Counted from the first letter of the stretch, positions 18,188 to 27,125 are shown. The stretch: DNA of 64,000 bases from Helicobacter jaachi (GCF_000763135.2 NZ_JRPR02000001.1:248001-312000); one strand, 5' to 3'. Notes: generated from the sequence alone by a model not told the origin. Program-made: numbers and translations.

Positions 18188-20434
18188 CTAGAAAGTGTAG
18201 CGCCCCTCAATAAACGCTGACCTCCCCTGCCCAATCAAAAACGCATAGCCCGCGATAACATCGCTTGCATCGTGGTTATAGTAGCTATAATAGAATGTAT
18301 CAAAGACATTTCTTACCCCAGCACTAAGTGATAAATCACCAAAGCGCGCATTAACGCCGATGTCTGTTAGGCTATAGGGGTCGATTTTCTCTTGTGTGAT
18401 GTCATAGCTTGTGCCATAGAAGGTATTTTGCGTCCAGAGGCTAAAGACTTTGCCAAGGGAGAGATTAGCGCCAATGGTGCCTTTATAATTGCTCACATAG
18501 GGGATATGGTTGTTATTTGTTATCTTTGAGCCATTATTGCGTAGGATTCTTGCATCAATGTAGGTAAAAGATTCGCTAAAGCTTAGCGTGCCGCCAAAGA
18601 GGAATTGCTCGCTAAAGAGTTCAATGCCTGTTCTTTGTGTCTTATCATAATTCCCATACTGCACGCCGCTAGCAGAGTGGGCGTTACCAATAGTGTAAAA
18701 TTCATTATTTGTCAAAGTATAATACGCACTCGCGCTAAAGCTTGCCACATCGCCTATATAGTCTTTTAACCCTAGCTCAAAGGTGTGGTAAGTTTCTTGC
18801 TTTAGATTTGTAGGTATGTATTCGGCTGCAGAGCCAGAAGATGACCCATTTGCGGGGTTGTATCGCCTCATCATATTATTTGGTGCAGGGGAGAAATAAC
18901 CGCGCTCATATTTGGCATACACATTTCCAGAATCTGAATATTTAACATTAGGCGTTACCTCTAGCGCAAAGTTATTAAGCGAATCTTTAAGCGTGCCGTT
19001 TTTAGTGTAGGGCGTAGATGGCGGTGTGAAACCTTGCATAGTGATAGTCATATCATTAGCATAAGTCATATCTACATCATATTGTGCATTTTCATAGCGC
19101 GCGCCACCTGTGATAGAAAAGCTTTTAGTAAAATCATATTTCTCTATAGCATAAATAGAGTTTGTCCATTTTGTGCCAATAGTTGGGATATACATTCTGT
19201 GGTCATAGCCTCTTACTTGCTGCCCCATCATCGTTACACTACCAGTCCATGTGATATGTTGGTCCATTACGCGCTTGCCGCGATTCCAAATAGATTCAAA
19301 GCCAAGCAAAAATCGCCCGCTTGTATGCTTAGCATCATATTTAGCTATTAATCCAGCTTTTTGGTCATCAAAGAGTGAGCCGCTTTGGTCGGCATCGGTA
19401 TTGGCTAGATTTACCATACCATTATACATATAGCTGCTAAGTCGCGTTACAGAATCCACATACTTAATTTTATTTAAATGATAAAACAATTTCACATCAA
19501 AGGTGCTATTCTCACTCACTTCGCCTTTGTATCCCATGCTCACATCAAGGCGTTGTTGTTTATTATGATAATCGCCATTACCTGCAGTCTTTCTATTATC
19601 TTTACTAGGGTTAGCAATATCTTGAAAAGAGTTATTAGGACTTGTGTCAATCACACCATTAAAGTAATCCACATCAAAGCTTATACTCTGCCCCCCCCCC
19701 GCTGTAATGTCATAAATTAACCCGAGATTTGCTTGTGCGCCGCTAGTTTTATCGCCAACTCTTGGTCCCCCGCGATTAATATACGCCGCGCCGAGTGATA
19801 GATATGTGCCCTCACCGATTTTGCCACCAAACTTTGCATTTGCATTATAATTATCCCCCTCACTTGCCAAAATATTGCTATATCCTAGCCCTGCGCTAAA
19901 AAATGGCTGCTCATAGCGTCTTTGTGTGATGATATTGACCACGCCCCCACGCGTGCCATTACCATACATCACTGCACCCCCACCGGGCAGGATTTCAATA
20001 GATTCTATACTATTTGGGTCAAGCGTATTTAGCGGCGTAACGCCGTGGCTAGAATCTAGCATATTTGAATATATACCATTTATTAGCACCTGCACGGAGG
20101 TATTGGCGCGATTGCCCTGACCGCGTAAGTCTAAATTGCTCCCTAGCCCGACATTTGCTAGCCCTACAAAAGGCGTATAGCGGAAAATATCCTCGCTTGA
20201 GCGGTAGCCTTTATCGATAATGCTCTCTTTATCAATCTCATATACATTGCGATTAAGCTCATCAAGCCGCGTATTCATTTGACTAGCGGTAACTATGGAT
20301 TTATTAAGCCTTATGCTTTTGGCGACTTCTTGGTCGGCATTGACTTGGCTGGCGTTGGTTTGGGTATTTGGCTCATCGGCAAATACTCCTTGCACCATAC
20401 CCAAAGCTAGGAAAAAGAGTGCGTATTTCCTCAT
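18188..20434 (-). CDS. TonB-dependent outer-membrane receptor with internal G10 tract
   Basis: Imports a metal chelate across the outer membrane using TonB energy. The 748-residue product has signal peptide MRKYALFFLALGMVQGVFA, a plug domain with LDLRGQGNRANTSVQVLING and SIESIEILPGGGAVMYGNGT, and a 22-strand-type barrel ending in FIEGRYTF with terminal Phe. It resembles FecA-like receptors of Helicobacter; the ligand (iron citrate, nickel or other) cannot be decided. An open frame reaches 20473, but the signal peptide and AAAGGAT before the ATG at 20432-20434 set the start. Codons for Gly246-248 lie in a run of ten G (19691-19700 on the plus strand), currently in frame. A TATAAT-like box and a GATAA/ATGAG-type motif lie upstream. 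Confidence 0.9.
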   Translation of the reverse strand: MRKYALFFLALGMVQGVFADEPNTQTNASQVNADQEVAKSIRLNKSIVTASQMNTRLDELNRNVYEIDKESIIDKGYRSSEDIFRYTPFVGLANVGLGSNLDLRGQGNRANTSVQVLINGIYSNMLDSSHGVTPLNTLDPNSIESIEILPGGGAVMYGNGTRGGVVNIITQRRYEQPFFSAGLGYSNILASEGDNYNANAKFGGKIGEGTYLSLGAAYINRGGPRVGDKTSGAQANLGLIYDITAGGGQSISFDVDYFNGVIDTSPNNSFQDIANPSKDNRKTAGNGDYHNKQQRLDVSMGYKGEVSENSTFDVKLFYHLNKIKYVDSVTRLSSYMYNGMVNLANTDADQSGSLFDDQKAGLIAKYDAKHTSGRFLLGFESIWNRGKRVMDQHITWTGSVTMMGQQVRGYDHRMYIPTIGTKWTNSIYAIEKYDFTKSFSITGGARYENAQYDVDMTYANDMTITMQGFTPPSTPYTKNGTLKDSLNNFALEVTPNVKYSDSGNVYAKYERGYFSPAPNNMMRRYNPANGSSSGSAAEYIPTNLKQETYHTFELGLKDYIGDVASFSASAYYTLTNNEFYTIGNAHSASGVQYGNYDKTQRTGIELFSEQFLFGGTLSFSESFTYIDARILRNNGSKITNNNHIPYVSNYKGTIGANLSLGKVFSLWTQNTFYGTSYDITQEKIDPYSLTDIGVNARFGDLSLSAGVRNVFDTFYYSYYNHDASDVIAGYAFLIGQGRSAFIEGRYTF
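19691..19700 (-). repeat. G10 tract inside the second TonB receptor
   Basis: Ten C on the plus strand, read as G10 in the coding strand at codons for Gly246-248 of the receptor. The tract is in frame as given. A one-base length change would truncate the barrel after about 250 residues, giving ON/OFF switching. Confidence 0.85.
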
Positions 20435-20618
20435 TTTGTATCCTTTGTATTGAAAATTTACGCCTGCAAGCATAAAGCCTTTACACTTAAAGTATTATAA
20501 AAAATATGAGAATTGTTTTTAAATGATAAAAATTGCGGCAGGATTTTTGCAAAATATGCTTAAAATGCGTGTTTTTATAGCGTGATAGTAATTGATAAAT
20601 ATCAAATTTATGCAAATT

Positions 20619-20729
20619 TTATTTGTCTTTTAAAAGCTTATTTATAACTTCTTTTGCCTTGACTTTATCGCTCTTGCTTAGCTTTTTGTATTGCTTTTTA
20701 AAGCGATTTGAAGGCTCAAAACTATACAT
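20619..20729 (-). pseudogene. Truncated RelE/YafQ-type toxin remnant
   Basis: A 36-codon frame beginning MYSFEPSNRFKKQYKKLS and ending KVINKLLKDK-like VINKLLKDK then TAA. RFKKQYKKL-type starts are typical of RelE/YafQ mRNA interferases, whose full length is about 85-95 residues; the catalytic C-terminal half is absent. Its ATG overlaps the stop of the antitoxin-like gene by one base (TAATG), the usual coupling of antitoxin and toxin. I infer that a toxin-antitoxin pair inserted here and the toxin decayed. The short length makes the assignment moderate. Confidence 0.55.
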
Positions 20730-20929
20730 TACATATCTTTTTCAAAGGCTGCAAAGCTTGTGTATCGCGTGATTTTGCCATTTTTCTTGTCGCGCTCATA
20801 TTCACTTATCGCCTCTTTTAGCTTGTCATTTTTTTCACTTTTTACGCTCACACTTGCATTTGCAAGTTTTGCAGCAGCTTTGACTAGCTTTTCTAAATCT
20901 TTATTAGCATTTTTTACAACTAAAGTCAT
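20729..20929 (-). CDS. RelB/antitoxin-like small protein
   Basis: A 66-residue protein, MTLVVKNANKDLEKLVKAAA start and ITRYTSFAAFEKDM end. The C-terminal phrase TSFAAFEKDM resembles the K-F-x-S-F-E-D-F-x-K tail of antitoxins partnered with YafQ/RelE toxins. The N-terminal half would form a short dimerising domain. The start is supported by AAGGAGTAAAAA before the ATG. The toxin partner directly downstream is only a 36-codon fragment. I do not recognise a specific named antitoxin family beyond this resemblance. Confidence 0.55.
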   Translation of the reverse strand: MTLVVKNANKDLEKLVKAAAKLANASVSVKSEKNDKLKEAISEYERDKKNGKITRYTSFAAFEKDM

Positions 20930-20982
20930 TTTTTACTCCTTTTGCGTGTAAATTTTGCGTCATTATAACGCATTTATAGAAT

Positions 20983-22683
20983 CTACCCTCTAAACTCCAC
21001 GCTTATAGTCGTCCCTATGCCCACTTGACTGACAAGGCGGATTTTTGCATTGTGGATTTTAGCAATATGCTTCACTATAGATAGCCCAAGCCCACTACCA
21101 CCGAGCTTTTTACTATGGCTTTTATCCACGCAGTAAAAGCGCTCAAACACGCGCTCTTGCTCATTTTTGGGTATGCCTATGCCCTCATCTTTCACACTCA
21201 TAATGATATTTTGCCCGCTGTGCGTGATAGATAGTGTGATGGTGGAGTTATCGTGGCTGTATTTTATGGCGTTTTCGATGAGGTTATATACCATATCTTC
21301 AATAAGCGAGCTAATGCCCCAAATCTTGCCTTCACGCGTTTGGGGGGAAATAACGATTTTTATATGCTTCTCAAGCGCTAGCGGGGCTACATTTTTGCTC
21401 ACTCTGCGCAAAATCTCTAGCAAATCAAGCGGCGTTTTCTCTAGCTCTAGTGAGTTTTCATCAAAAAATGAAAGGCGCAAAATCTTATCAATAAGCGTTA
21501 AAAGGCGTTGAGATTCTGTATAAATTTTATTAACAAACTCCGCTCTATCCTCTGTTTTGACTAGACCGCTTTTTAGCATTTCGCTGCTTGCTAGGATAAT
21601 AGATAGCGGCGTTTTTAGCTCGTGGGTAACATTAGCACTAAATTCTTTTCTAAAATCTTGGGCTTGCTTTTGAGTAGTTTTGTCAAAAATAATAAGCGCA
21701 ATGGCTTGGAGCTGGTTTTTTACCCACGCGGGTAGGGCGATAAAGTATAAATTACGCTCTTGTATCTCGCATTCAAAGCTATAATCTTGCTCATTTGCTT
21801 GCTCGGCTGGCTCTTTGCTAATGCGCTCTAGCTCATTAATGAGCGGCTTTAAATGCGGGATTTTAAAAAGTGAATCTTGGGCGGTGATGTGTAGATACTC
21901 AAGTGCGGTGTGATTGCAAGAGCGGATTTGCGTTTGGTTATTAATAAGCAAAAAGCCTCCGTGCATACTTTGGATAATCACTTCATTTTCCCTTTGGCGC
22001 GCTTGGATTAGGGCGACTTGCTTTTTAATTTTCTTTTTTTGCTTAGCAATTCGCTCCATAAACACCTGTAATTCGGGGTAGGGGTTTGTCCTCACAGGGT
22101 GGGATAAATCGATATTTTGAATGGGGGTAATGATTTTTTTACTCAAAATAAGCGCAAGGACAATGCTTAAAATAAAGCCAAAGAATAGCAGCGCGCACAA
22201 ATAAGGCAATAAATCAACGAGCAGCACGCCAATAGCGCGTTTCTGCTCACTTAGGCGCGCGATAATGGGCGTAGATTCTATAATAGTCATATTTGCCACA
22301 TAGAGCGTTTGCTCATTTAATGTGCTAGATTCTCGCTGCACGCGCACGCTTTCACTCTTGGACTTATTAAAATCTTTAAGGAGAGTTTGCACTTCTTGGC
22401 GGGAGAGGTGATTATCAAGCTTATTAATATCAGCCTGACTATCATACAGCACTTCACCTTGCGTGGAAATGAGGCTTAGACGATAGGTGAGGGGGATAAT
22501 GCTATCTTTATGCAGCAAAATATTGGCAATATCTTGCGAGGTAAGCTCGCTTAGAGCGTGATTAAGGCGTGAGAAAGCGAGATTTTTTATTACATTATCA
22601 AGCATAAAAATAATGCTTAACATACTTAGAATCTGCACGCTAAAAATGCCCAGAAAAATCGCATAAAAAATCTTTTTTTTCAA
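20983..22683 (-). CDS. phoR: Sensor histidine kinase of the phosphate regulon
   Basis: Membrane sensor kinase that phosphorylates the adjacent PhoB-like regulator. The 566-residue protein has an N-terminal membrane helix, a periplasmic sensor region, a second membrane segment around residues 160-180, a PAS-like region near VIIQSMHGGFLLINN, the phosphoacceptor in SANVTHELKTPLSIILASSE, and the ATPase boxes NLIENAIKYSH, DEGIGIPK and GSGLGLSIVKHI. The start is TTG at 22681-22683 with AGGAG six bases upstream. It is the last gene of the pst-pho block, separated from phoB by repeat C. The periplasmic domain is larger than in E. coli PhoR, so the signal may be sensed differently. Confidence 0.85.
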   Translation of the reverse strand: MKKKIFYAIFLGIFSVQILSMLSIIFMLDNVIKNLAFSRLNHALSELTSQDIANILLHKDSIIPLTYRLSLISTQGEVLYDSQADINKLDNHLSRQEVQTLLKDFNKSKSESVRVQRESSTLNEQTLYVANMTIIESTPIIARLSEQKRAIGVLLVDLLPYLCALLFFGFILSIVLALILSKKIITPIQNIDLSHPVRTNPYPELQVFMERIAKQKKKIKKQVALIQARQRENEVIIQSMHGGFLLINNQTQIRSCNHTALEYLHITAQDSLFKIPHLKPLINELERISKEPAEQANEQDYSFECEIQERNLYFIALPAWVKNQLQAIALIIFDKTTQKQAQDFRKEFSANVTHELKTPLSIILASSEMLKSGLVKTEDRAEFVNKIYTESQRLLTLIDKILRLSFFDENSLELEKTPLDLLEILRRVSKNVAPLALEKHIKIVISPQTREGKIWGISSLIEDMVYNLIENAIKYSHDNSTITLSITHSGQNIIMSVKDEGIGIPKNEQERVFERFYCVDKSHSKKLGGSGLGLSIVKHIAKIHNAKIRLVSQVGIGTTISVEFRG

Positions 22684-22698
22684 GTAAAGCTCCTTTGA

Positions 22699-22845
22699 TT
22701 TATAGAATCTAACCTCAAAAACTAAGTTGATAGATGCTTAAAGCAGCTATAACTTTATACTTTAGGCGCACAAATGGGCTTTGCTCATTTGTGCAAGATG
22801 CGCGCGGCTTTTACAAAAGCAACAGCGCGGAAATTATAGAATCTA
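22699..22845 (+). repeat. Structured interspersed repeat, copy C
   Basis: Lies between phoB and phoR. On the plus strand: TATAGAATCTAACCTC boundary, hairpin GTTGATAGATGC/GCAGCTATAAC, conserved ATAACTTTATACTTT, a 9-bp TTT-loop hairpin CAAATGGGC/GCTCATTTG, then CGCGC/GCGCG enclosing GCTTTT/AAAAGC with an AACA bulge, and a TATAGAATCTA right boundary. On the minus strand, the strand of phoB and phoR, the first hairpin is followed by TTAGTTTTTGAGG, a weak terminator-like T run. Confidence 0.75.
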
Positions 22846-22934
22846 GCTTTTGCGTTTTTGCTTTGAAAGTGCGATGAGTGCGCAGCGCAGATTCTGTGAG
22901 AGGCTAGATTCTATAAAATGAGTAACGCGCAGAC

Positions 22935-23600
22935 TTAGTTGGCGCTAAATTGATAGCCCACGCCGCGAATAGTTTTGATATATGAGCTATACTCTTTAAT
23001 CTTATTGCGCAGGGTGTTTATGTGAATATCAATAGTGCGCGTGCCAGAAATATTGTATCCCCAAATGATTTCTAAAAGCTCTTCGCGGCTAAAGACACGA
23101 TTTGGCGAACTCATAAGCAGCCCTAAAAGCTCAAATTCTTTCAAAGTAAGATGTATAGGCTCATCTTTGATACTTACGCTATGGCTTAGTTTGGAGTATT
23201 TTAAATCAAGAAAATTAATTTCTAAATTGCCATTTGTGTTGCTGCGGCGCAAAAGTGCTTTAATGCGCGCGATAAGCTCTAGTGCGCTAAATGGCTTTGT
23301 GAGATAATCATCAGCCCCACTATCTAAGCCTTTAATTTTATCAAACTCGCTTCCTAGCGCAGTGAGTAGGATTATAGGGATATTTTTGCTTTTATGATTG
23401 GTGCGGATTTTGCGCAGAATGCTTAAGCCATCTTCTTGAGGGAGCATCACATCTAGCACAATGCAGGAGGGCAGCTCTTTACTCATAGCGTCCCAAAATT
23501 CTTTTGGCGTGCCAAAGCCCTTTGCTTTGAGGTTAGCAGAGCTTAGCGCATACATTACAAGACTTAAAATACCCTCATCATCTTCAAGTATAAAAATCAC
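22935..23600 (-). CDS. phoB: OmpR/PhoB-family response regulator
   Basis: Transcription factor activated by phosphorylation. The 221-residue protein has a receiver domain (acidic pair in ILEDDEG, phosphoacceptor Asp in CIVLDVMLPQEDG, Lys in DDYLTKPF) and a winged-helix DNA-binding domain (LTLKEFELLGLLMSSPNRVFSREELLEIIWG, RTIDIHINTLRNKI). The start codon is GTG at 23598-23600 with AAAGGAT upstream. Placement directly after phoU and before the kinase defines it as the phosphate regulator. Candidate binding sites with GTAAA at 11-bp register lie ahead of pstS and pstC. Confidence 0.88.
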   Translation of the reverse strand: MIFILEDDEGILSLVMYALSSANLKAKGFGTPKEFWDAMSKELPSCIVLDVMLPQEDGLSILRKIRTNHKSKNIPIILLTALGSEFDKIKGLDSGADDYLTKPFSALELIARIKALLRRSNTNGNLEINFLDLKYSKLSHSVSIKDEPIHLTLKEFELLGLLMSSPNRVFSREELLEIIWGYNISGTRTIDIHINTLRNKIKEYSSYIKTIRGVGYQFSAN

Positions 23601-23651
23601 TTCGTATCCTTTATAAAAAATAAAAATAAATACTATAAATTATATCATAAC

Positions 23652-24227
23652 TTAAGCGTGTGCCATGGCTATGATATGGTCAGCTATTTTCTCAAAATAT
23701 TTTGAAAGCATTAAAATTTCAAGCCACCAATGTGCATTTTGATAAGAATCTTCTAGCCTTTGGGCGATTTGCTCTTTAATTTGTTTAAAACATGAATCCA
23801 TAATATTTTCAATTTCTTGCACACGTTTGAGGTTATTTTGCTTAAAGGCATCAAACATCTCAAAAAGTAGCTTCGCCATTTGCTCCAAAAGCTCTAGCAT
23901 ACATTCTCTAGGCATTTGGAAAATAATTTTGGCACTATTGAGTGAAAGCTCGCCTATGCGGCGTAAGTCTAGAATCTGCTTAATAGTGCGTGTAATAAAC
24001 TCCAAATCCTGCGCTACAGGCTGTTGCCTAAGGATAAGAATCTCACAAGAGTGAAAAATATCTTTCTCAAGGGTAACTAATCGTTCTACGATGAGTTGGA
24101 TTTCTTCTAGTTTTTTCTGCACTTTACCAAAGCAAACGCCATAATGTAGGCAATCCTCTGTAAGTGTGAGCATGGTATTAAATTGAGTTTGTAACTCCTC
24201 AAGTTGAGTAAGATATACTTCACGCAT
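23652..24227 (-). CDS. phoU: PhoU-like phosphate signalling regulator
   Basis: PhoU connects the PstSCAB transporter with PhoR and represses the regulon when phosphate is plentiful. The 191-residue all-helical protein contains the two PhoU-type three-helix repeats: the pattern RRIGELSLNSAKII in the first and the C-terminal SKYFEKIADHIIAMAHA in the second, the latter close to the metal-binding E-R-I-A-D-H signature. It is a little shorter than E. coli PhoU. The ATG at 24225-24227 overlaps the pstB stop by one base (TAATG), so translation is coupled. Confidence 0.85.
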   Translation of the reverse strand: MREVYLTQLEELQTQFNTMLTLTEDCLHYGVCFGKVQKKLEEIQLIVERLVTLEKDIFHSCEILILRQQPVAQDLEFITRTIKQILDLRRIGELSLNSAKIIFQMPRECMLELLEQMAKLLFEMFDAFKQNNLKRVQEIENIMDSCFKQIKEQIAQRLEDSYQNAHWWLEILMLSKYFEKIADHIIAMAHA

Positions 24228-24982
24228 TAGCCAAACCTCCCTGTAATATAGTCTTGAGTTTTTTTCTCTTTGGGTGAAGTAAAAATCTTATCAGTTGTGT
24301 CAAATTCAATCACCTCTCCCATAAGAAAAAATGCTGTTTTATCAGATATACGCGTAGCTTGTTGCATATTATGCGTAACGATGATGATAGTATATTTTGA
24401 TTTTAAATCATTAATTAAATCTTCAATTTTAAGCGTTGAAATAGGGTCAAGCGCACTTGTAGGCTCGTCCATTAAAATCACTTCGGGCTGCACAGCTAGC
24501 GCGCGCGCGATACATAGCCGCTGCTGCTGCCCACCGCTAAGCCCAAGCGCTGATTTATTCAATCTATCTTTTACCTCTTCCCAGATATTTGCGCCCCTCA
24601 AGCAAGATTCTATAATCTCATTTAGCTCGCTTTTCTTTTTAATGCCATGCGTGCGGGGACCAAAGGCAATATTATCATAAATGCTCATAGGGAAAGGATT
24701 AGGCTTTTGAAACACCATTCCTACGCGCTTTCTTAGTGCATTCACATCGCAGTTTTGATAAATATCTTGCCCATCTAGCAAAATGCGCCCCTGTATTTTG
24801 CAATCAGGGATTAAATCATTCATACGATTAAGACTTTTGAGCAAAGTAGATTTCCCACAACCGCTAGGTCCAATAAACGCGCTCACTTCGTTGCGCAGTA
24901 AGCTTAGATTAATATCCTTTAACGCGTGGAAATCCCCATAGTGAAGGTTCATATTGCTAATATCAAATGTTACATCATTCAT
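24227..24982 (-). CDS. pstB: Phosphate ABC transporter ATP-binding protein
   Basis: Cytoplasmic ATPase powering phosphate uptake. The 251-residue protein has Walker [21 protein letters not shown], the [20 protein letters not shown]-loop block that is characteristic of PstB, the ABC signature [15 protein letters not shown] and Walker [14 protein letters not shown], with the H-switch in [11 protein letters not shown]. It lies 9 bases after pstA and is coupled to phoU. Identification is very secure because of the NRMNDL and [10 protein letters not shown] phrases. Confidence 0.96.
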   Translation of the reverse strand: MNDVTFDISNMNLHYGDFHALKDINLSLLRNEVSAFIGPSGCGKSTLLKSLNRMNDLIPDCKIQGRILLDGQDIYQNCDVNALRKRVGMVFQKPNPFPMSIYDNIAFGPRTHGIKKKSELNEIIESCLRGANIWEEVKDRLNKSALGLSGGQQQRLCIARALAVQPEVILMDEPTSALDPISTLKIEDLINDLKSKYTIIIVTHNMQQATRISDKTAFFLMGEVIEFDTTDKIFTSPKEKKTQDYITGRFG

Positions 24983-24991
24983 ACATATCCC

Positions 24992-25855
24992 CTATTTAAG
25001 ATTGTTTGGATTGAGATAGCGCGCGATGAGATTAGAGATGAGATTTATGCCAATCACCACCACAAGCAGCACTACCGCTGTTGCATACGCTTGCTCAATA
25101 AACTGCCCCTCGCTTAAGAGCGACCACATATGCACGCTCAATGTGCGCCCAGAATCAAATAGCCCAGCCACTTGCGCCACTGTGCCAGCAGGATAGAGCA
25201 GAGCCGCGCTCTCCCCTATAATGCGCCCAACGCTTAAAATCACACCGGCTAAAATCCCACTAATGGCGGAGGGCAAAATAATAACAAACACCGTGCGCAA
25301 TCTTCCAGCGCCTAAACCAAAGGAAGCTTCTTTATAAGTGAGCGGCACAGCTTTAATGGCTTCTTGTGTGTTGCGCAAAATGAGCGGTAAAATCATAATC
25401 GCAAGGGTTAGCACACCTGAAATGATGCTTGTCCCAAGACCAAAATACAGCGTAAAGGCTAAATAGCCAAATAGCCCATACACAATACTAGGAATACCTG
25501 TTAGCGTCTCAGCAGCAACCACAATCACACGCACGACAAATGATTGAGAATTAGTGTATTCCTCTAAGAAAATCGCGCCAAAAATAGCCACAGGCGTAGC
25601 CACAAGCAAGGAGGCACACACCATAGTGATAGTATTTATAATGGCGGGCATCATAGAGACATTTTCACTATTATACTGCCATTCAAATAGGCTAGGTGTG
25701 AGATACTGCACGCCATTAAATAAAATATAGCCTATGAGAAAAGCAAACATCGCCACACTTGTAAAAATAGCTAAGCGCACAATGCAGTAAAGAAACAATG
25801 AGAGCTTGTCTTTGTGGGAAAGCTCCTCAAAATAAGTGCGAATAGTTTGGCTCAT
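24992..25855 (-). CDS. pstA: Phosphate ABC transporter permease PstA
   Basis: Inner-membrane permease subunit that pairs with PstC. The 287-residue protein has about six membrane helices, GIPSIVYGLFGYLAF and the cytoplasmic EAA-type loop EAIKAVPLTYKEASFGLGAGRLRTV, followed by ILPSAISGILAGVILSVGRIIGESAALLYPAG, all family hallmarks. It follows pstC by 22 bases and precedes pstB by 9 bases in the same orientation. Confidence 0.94.
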   Translation of the reverse strand: MSQTIRTYFEELSHKDKLSLFLYCIVRLAIFTSVAMFAFLIGYILFNGVQYLTPSLFEWQYNSENVSMMPAIINTITMVCASLLVATPVAIFGAIFLEEYTNSQSFVVRVIVVAAETLTGIPSIVYGLFGYLAFTLYFGLGTSIISGVLTLAIMILPLILRNTQEAIKAVPLTYKEASFGLGAGRLRTVFVIILPSAISGILAGVILSVGRIIGESAALLYPAGTVAQVAGLFDSGRTLSVHMWSLLSEGQFIEQAYATAVVLLVVVIGINLISNLIARYLNPNNLK

Positions 25856-25877
25856 TGTTATTCCTTGTGTCTAGATT

Positions 25878-26753
25878 CTATTGTTGCTCTTTTTTAAGCG
25901 CGCTAAAGCAGAGGTTGATGAGCAAGATAAAGACAAAAAGCACTACGCTTGAAGCGATAAGGGCTTCTCTATGTAAATCCGCAGAATAGCCAAGCTCAAG
26001 CACGATATTAGTAGTGAGTGTGCGCACGCCATCGCGAATAGATTCTGGAATGATAGGCTGATTACCCGCTATGACAATCACAGCCATAGCCTCACCAATA
26101 GCGCGCCCAACGCCCAAAATCACACTTGCCAACACGCCACTTTGCGCCGCGCGCAGCATAACAAAAAAGACCACGCGCTCTTTACTCGCTCCAAGCGCTA
26201 AACCACCCTCTAAATATGTGGACGTTACGCTCTCCAAGCTTGTTTTAGACACAAGAATGATTGTTGGCAAAATCATTACGCCAAGCAGTAAAGAAGCTGC
26301 CAAAAGTCCCTTACCACTTGTATTAAGAATAGGGGCTAAAAAAGGCACAATCACAATAAGCCCAAAAAATCCATACACAATACTAGGAATACCAGCTAAT
26401 AGCTCAATAGCTGGAGTGATTAGGGCTTTAGCCTTTTTGCTTGCAAAAAACGCAAGATAAATAGCTGATAAAATCCCAAGCGGCACACCAAACAAAATCG
26501 CAAGAGCTGTTACATACAGACTGCCCACAATCATAGGGAAAATACCAAATAGCCCTGAATTTGGCTTCCACTCCTTGCCAAAGACAAAATCCACAAAGCC
26601 TATTTCTGCGATGGTAGGAATAGCATTTGCAAACAAAAAGACACATATCATTGCCACGGCTAGCACGCACACAAGCGCACACAGCGCAAAAAGTGCTTGC
26701 ATAAACCTCTCTAAAAAAACAGATTTTAAGCTTTTGGCTTTTATCATCTCCAC
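25878..26753 (-). CDS. pstC: Phosphate ABC transporter permease PstC
   Basis: Second permease subunit of the phosphate importer. The 291-residue protein has six predicted membrane helices, LAGIPSIVYGFFGLIVIVPFL, the coupling loop LESVTSTYLEGGLALGASKERVV and GVGRAIGEAMAVIVIAGNQP. The first codon is GTG at 26751-26753 with AAAGGAT five bases upstream; an ATG two codons later is an alternative. About 430 non-coding bases separate it from pstS, holding repeat D, a hairpin and a candidate PhoB site, which suggests an additional internal promoter. Confidence 0.93.
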   Translation of the reverse strand: MEMIKAKSLKSVFLERFMQALFALCALVCVLAVAMICVFLFANAIPTIAEIGFVDFVFGKEWKPNSGLFGIFPMIVGSLYVTALAILFGVPLGILSAIYLAFFASKKAKALITPAIELLAGIPSIVYGFFGLIVIVPFLAPILNTSGKGLLAASLLLGVMILPTIILVSKTSLESVTSTYLEGGLALGASKERVVFFVMLRAAQSGVLASVILGVGRAIGEAMAVIVIAGNQPIIPESIRDGVRTLTTNIVLELGYSADLHREALIASSVVLFVFILLINLCFSALKKEQQ

Positions 26754-26768
26754 GAGCTATCCTTTAAA

Positions 26769-27010
26769 ATTTATAGAATCTAAAGCTAGCGGCTTAGATT
26801 CTTAGTTGATTGCAAGACCGCACGAAGCGCAATGGTTGCGGATAATCTCACCTTAGAGCTTAAGTTTATGGATTTGCGAGCATGGACTTGTCGCTTAAGC
26901 GACTGCATGCGAAGCAAGCCATAACTTTATACTTTAGGCGGCTAGGGCAATTACTTGCCCTAGACAAGACCGCACGGCACGAAGTGCAATAGTGCGGATA
27001 AATGAAATCT
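26769..27010 (+). repeat. Structured interspersed repeat, copy D (enlarged, divergent)
   Basis: About 240 bases between pstC and pstS. It retains CATAACTTTATACTTTAGG, then a perfect 9-bp hairpin CTAGGGCAA/TTGCCCTAG and CCGCAC/GTGCGG enclosing GCAC/GTGC with the AATA bulge. Unlike the other copies, the first hairpin is expanded (it holds the palindrome GTCGCTTAAGCGAC), and an extra copy of the CCGCA...TGCGG module with GCAAGACCGCACGAAGCGCA sits at the left, about 26813-26850. The outer boundaries carry TTTATAGAATCTAAAG and a degraded ATGAAATCT. Looks like a duplicated or recombined derivative. Confidence 0.65.
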
Positions 27011-27022
27011 TAAAGCCACTAT

Positions 27023-27060
27023 GTAAAATCACACAAGTTCAAATGTAAAAAAAATGTAAA
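27023..27060 (-). promoter_or_regulatory. Candidate PhoB binding cluster ahead of pstC
   Basis: GTAAA occurs at 27023, 27045 and 27056 on the plus strand (TTTAC on the minus strand), spacing 22 then 11 bases. The cluster upstream of pstS has exactly the same spacing. PhoB-type regulators bind direct repeats with an 11-bp period, so this is a plausible operator for an internal promoter serving pstCAB-phoU-phoBR. No binding data are available. Confidence 0.55.
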
Positions 27061-27092
27061 AAGTATGAGAAAGCTCGTATTTTAGGAGAATT

Positions 27093-27125
27093 CCCTCTTT
27101 AAATTTATGTAAAATCTAAAGAGGG
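27093..27125 (-). terminator. Stem-loop in the pstS-pstC intergenic region
   Basis: CCCTCTTTA (27093-27101) pairs with TAAAGAGGG (27117-27125), a perfect 9-bp stem with a 15-base loop. On the pstS-pstC strand it is not followed by a T run, so complete termination is unlikely. Hairpins after pstS may stabilise the abundant binding-protein message or attenuate read-through; this is inferred. Confidence 0.5.

Noticed and set aside
20760-20951. Plus-strand frame opposite the antitoxin-like gene
   Set aside because: It is the complement of the Lys-rich antitoxin, giving an artificial Phe/Ser/Leu-rich product.
26812-27000. tRNA gene in the pstS-pstC gap
   Set aside because: Several hairpins suggested a cloverleaf, but there is no T-loop consensus GTTCRA or acceptor pairing, and the hairpins match the repeat family.
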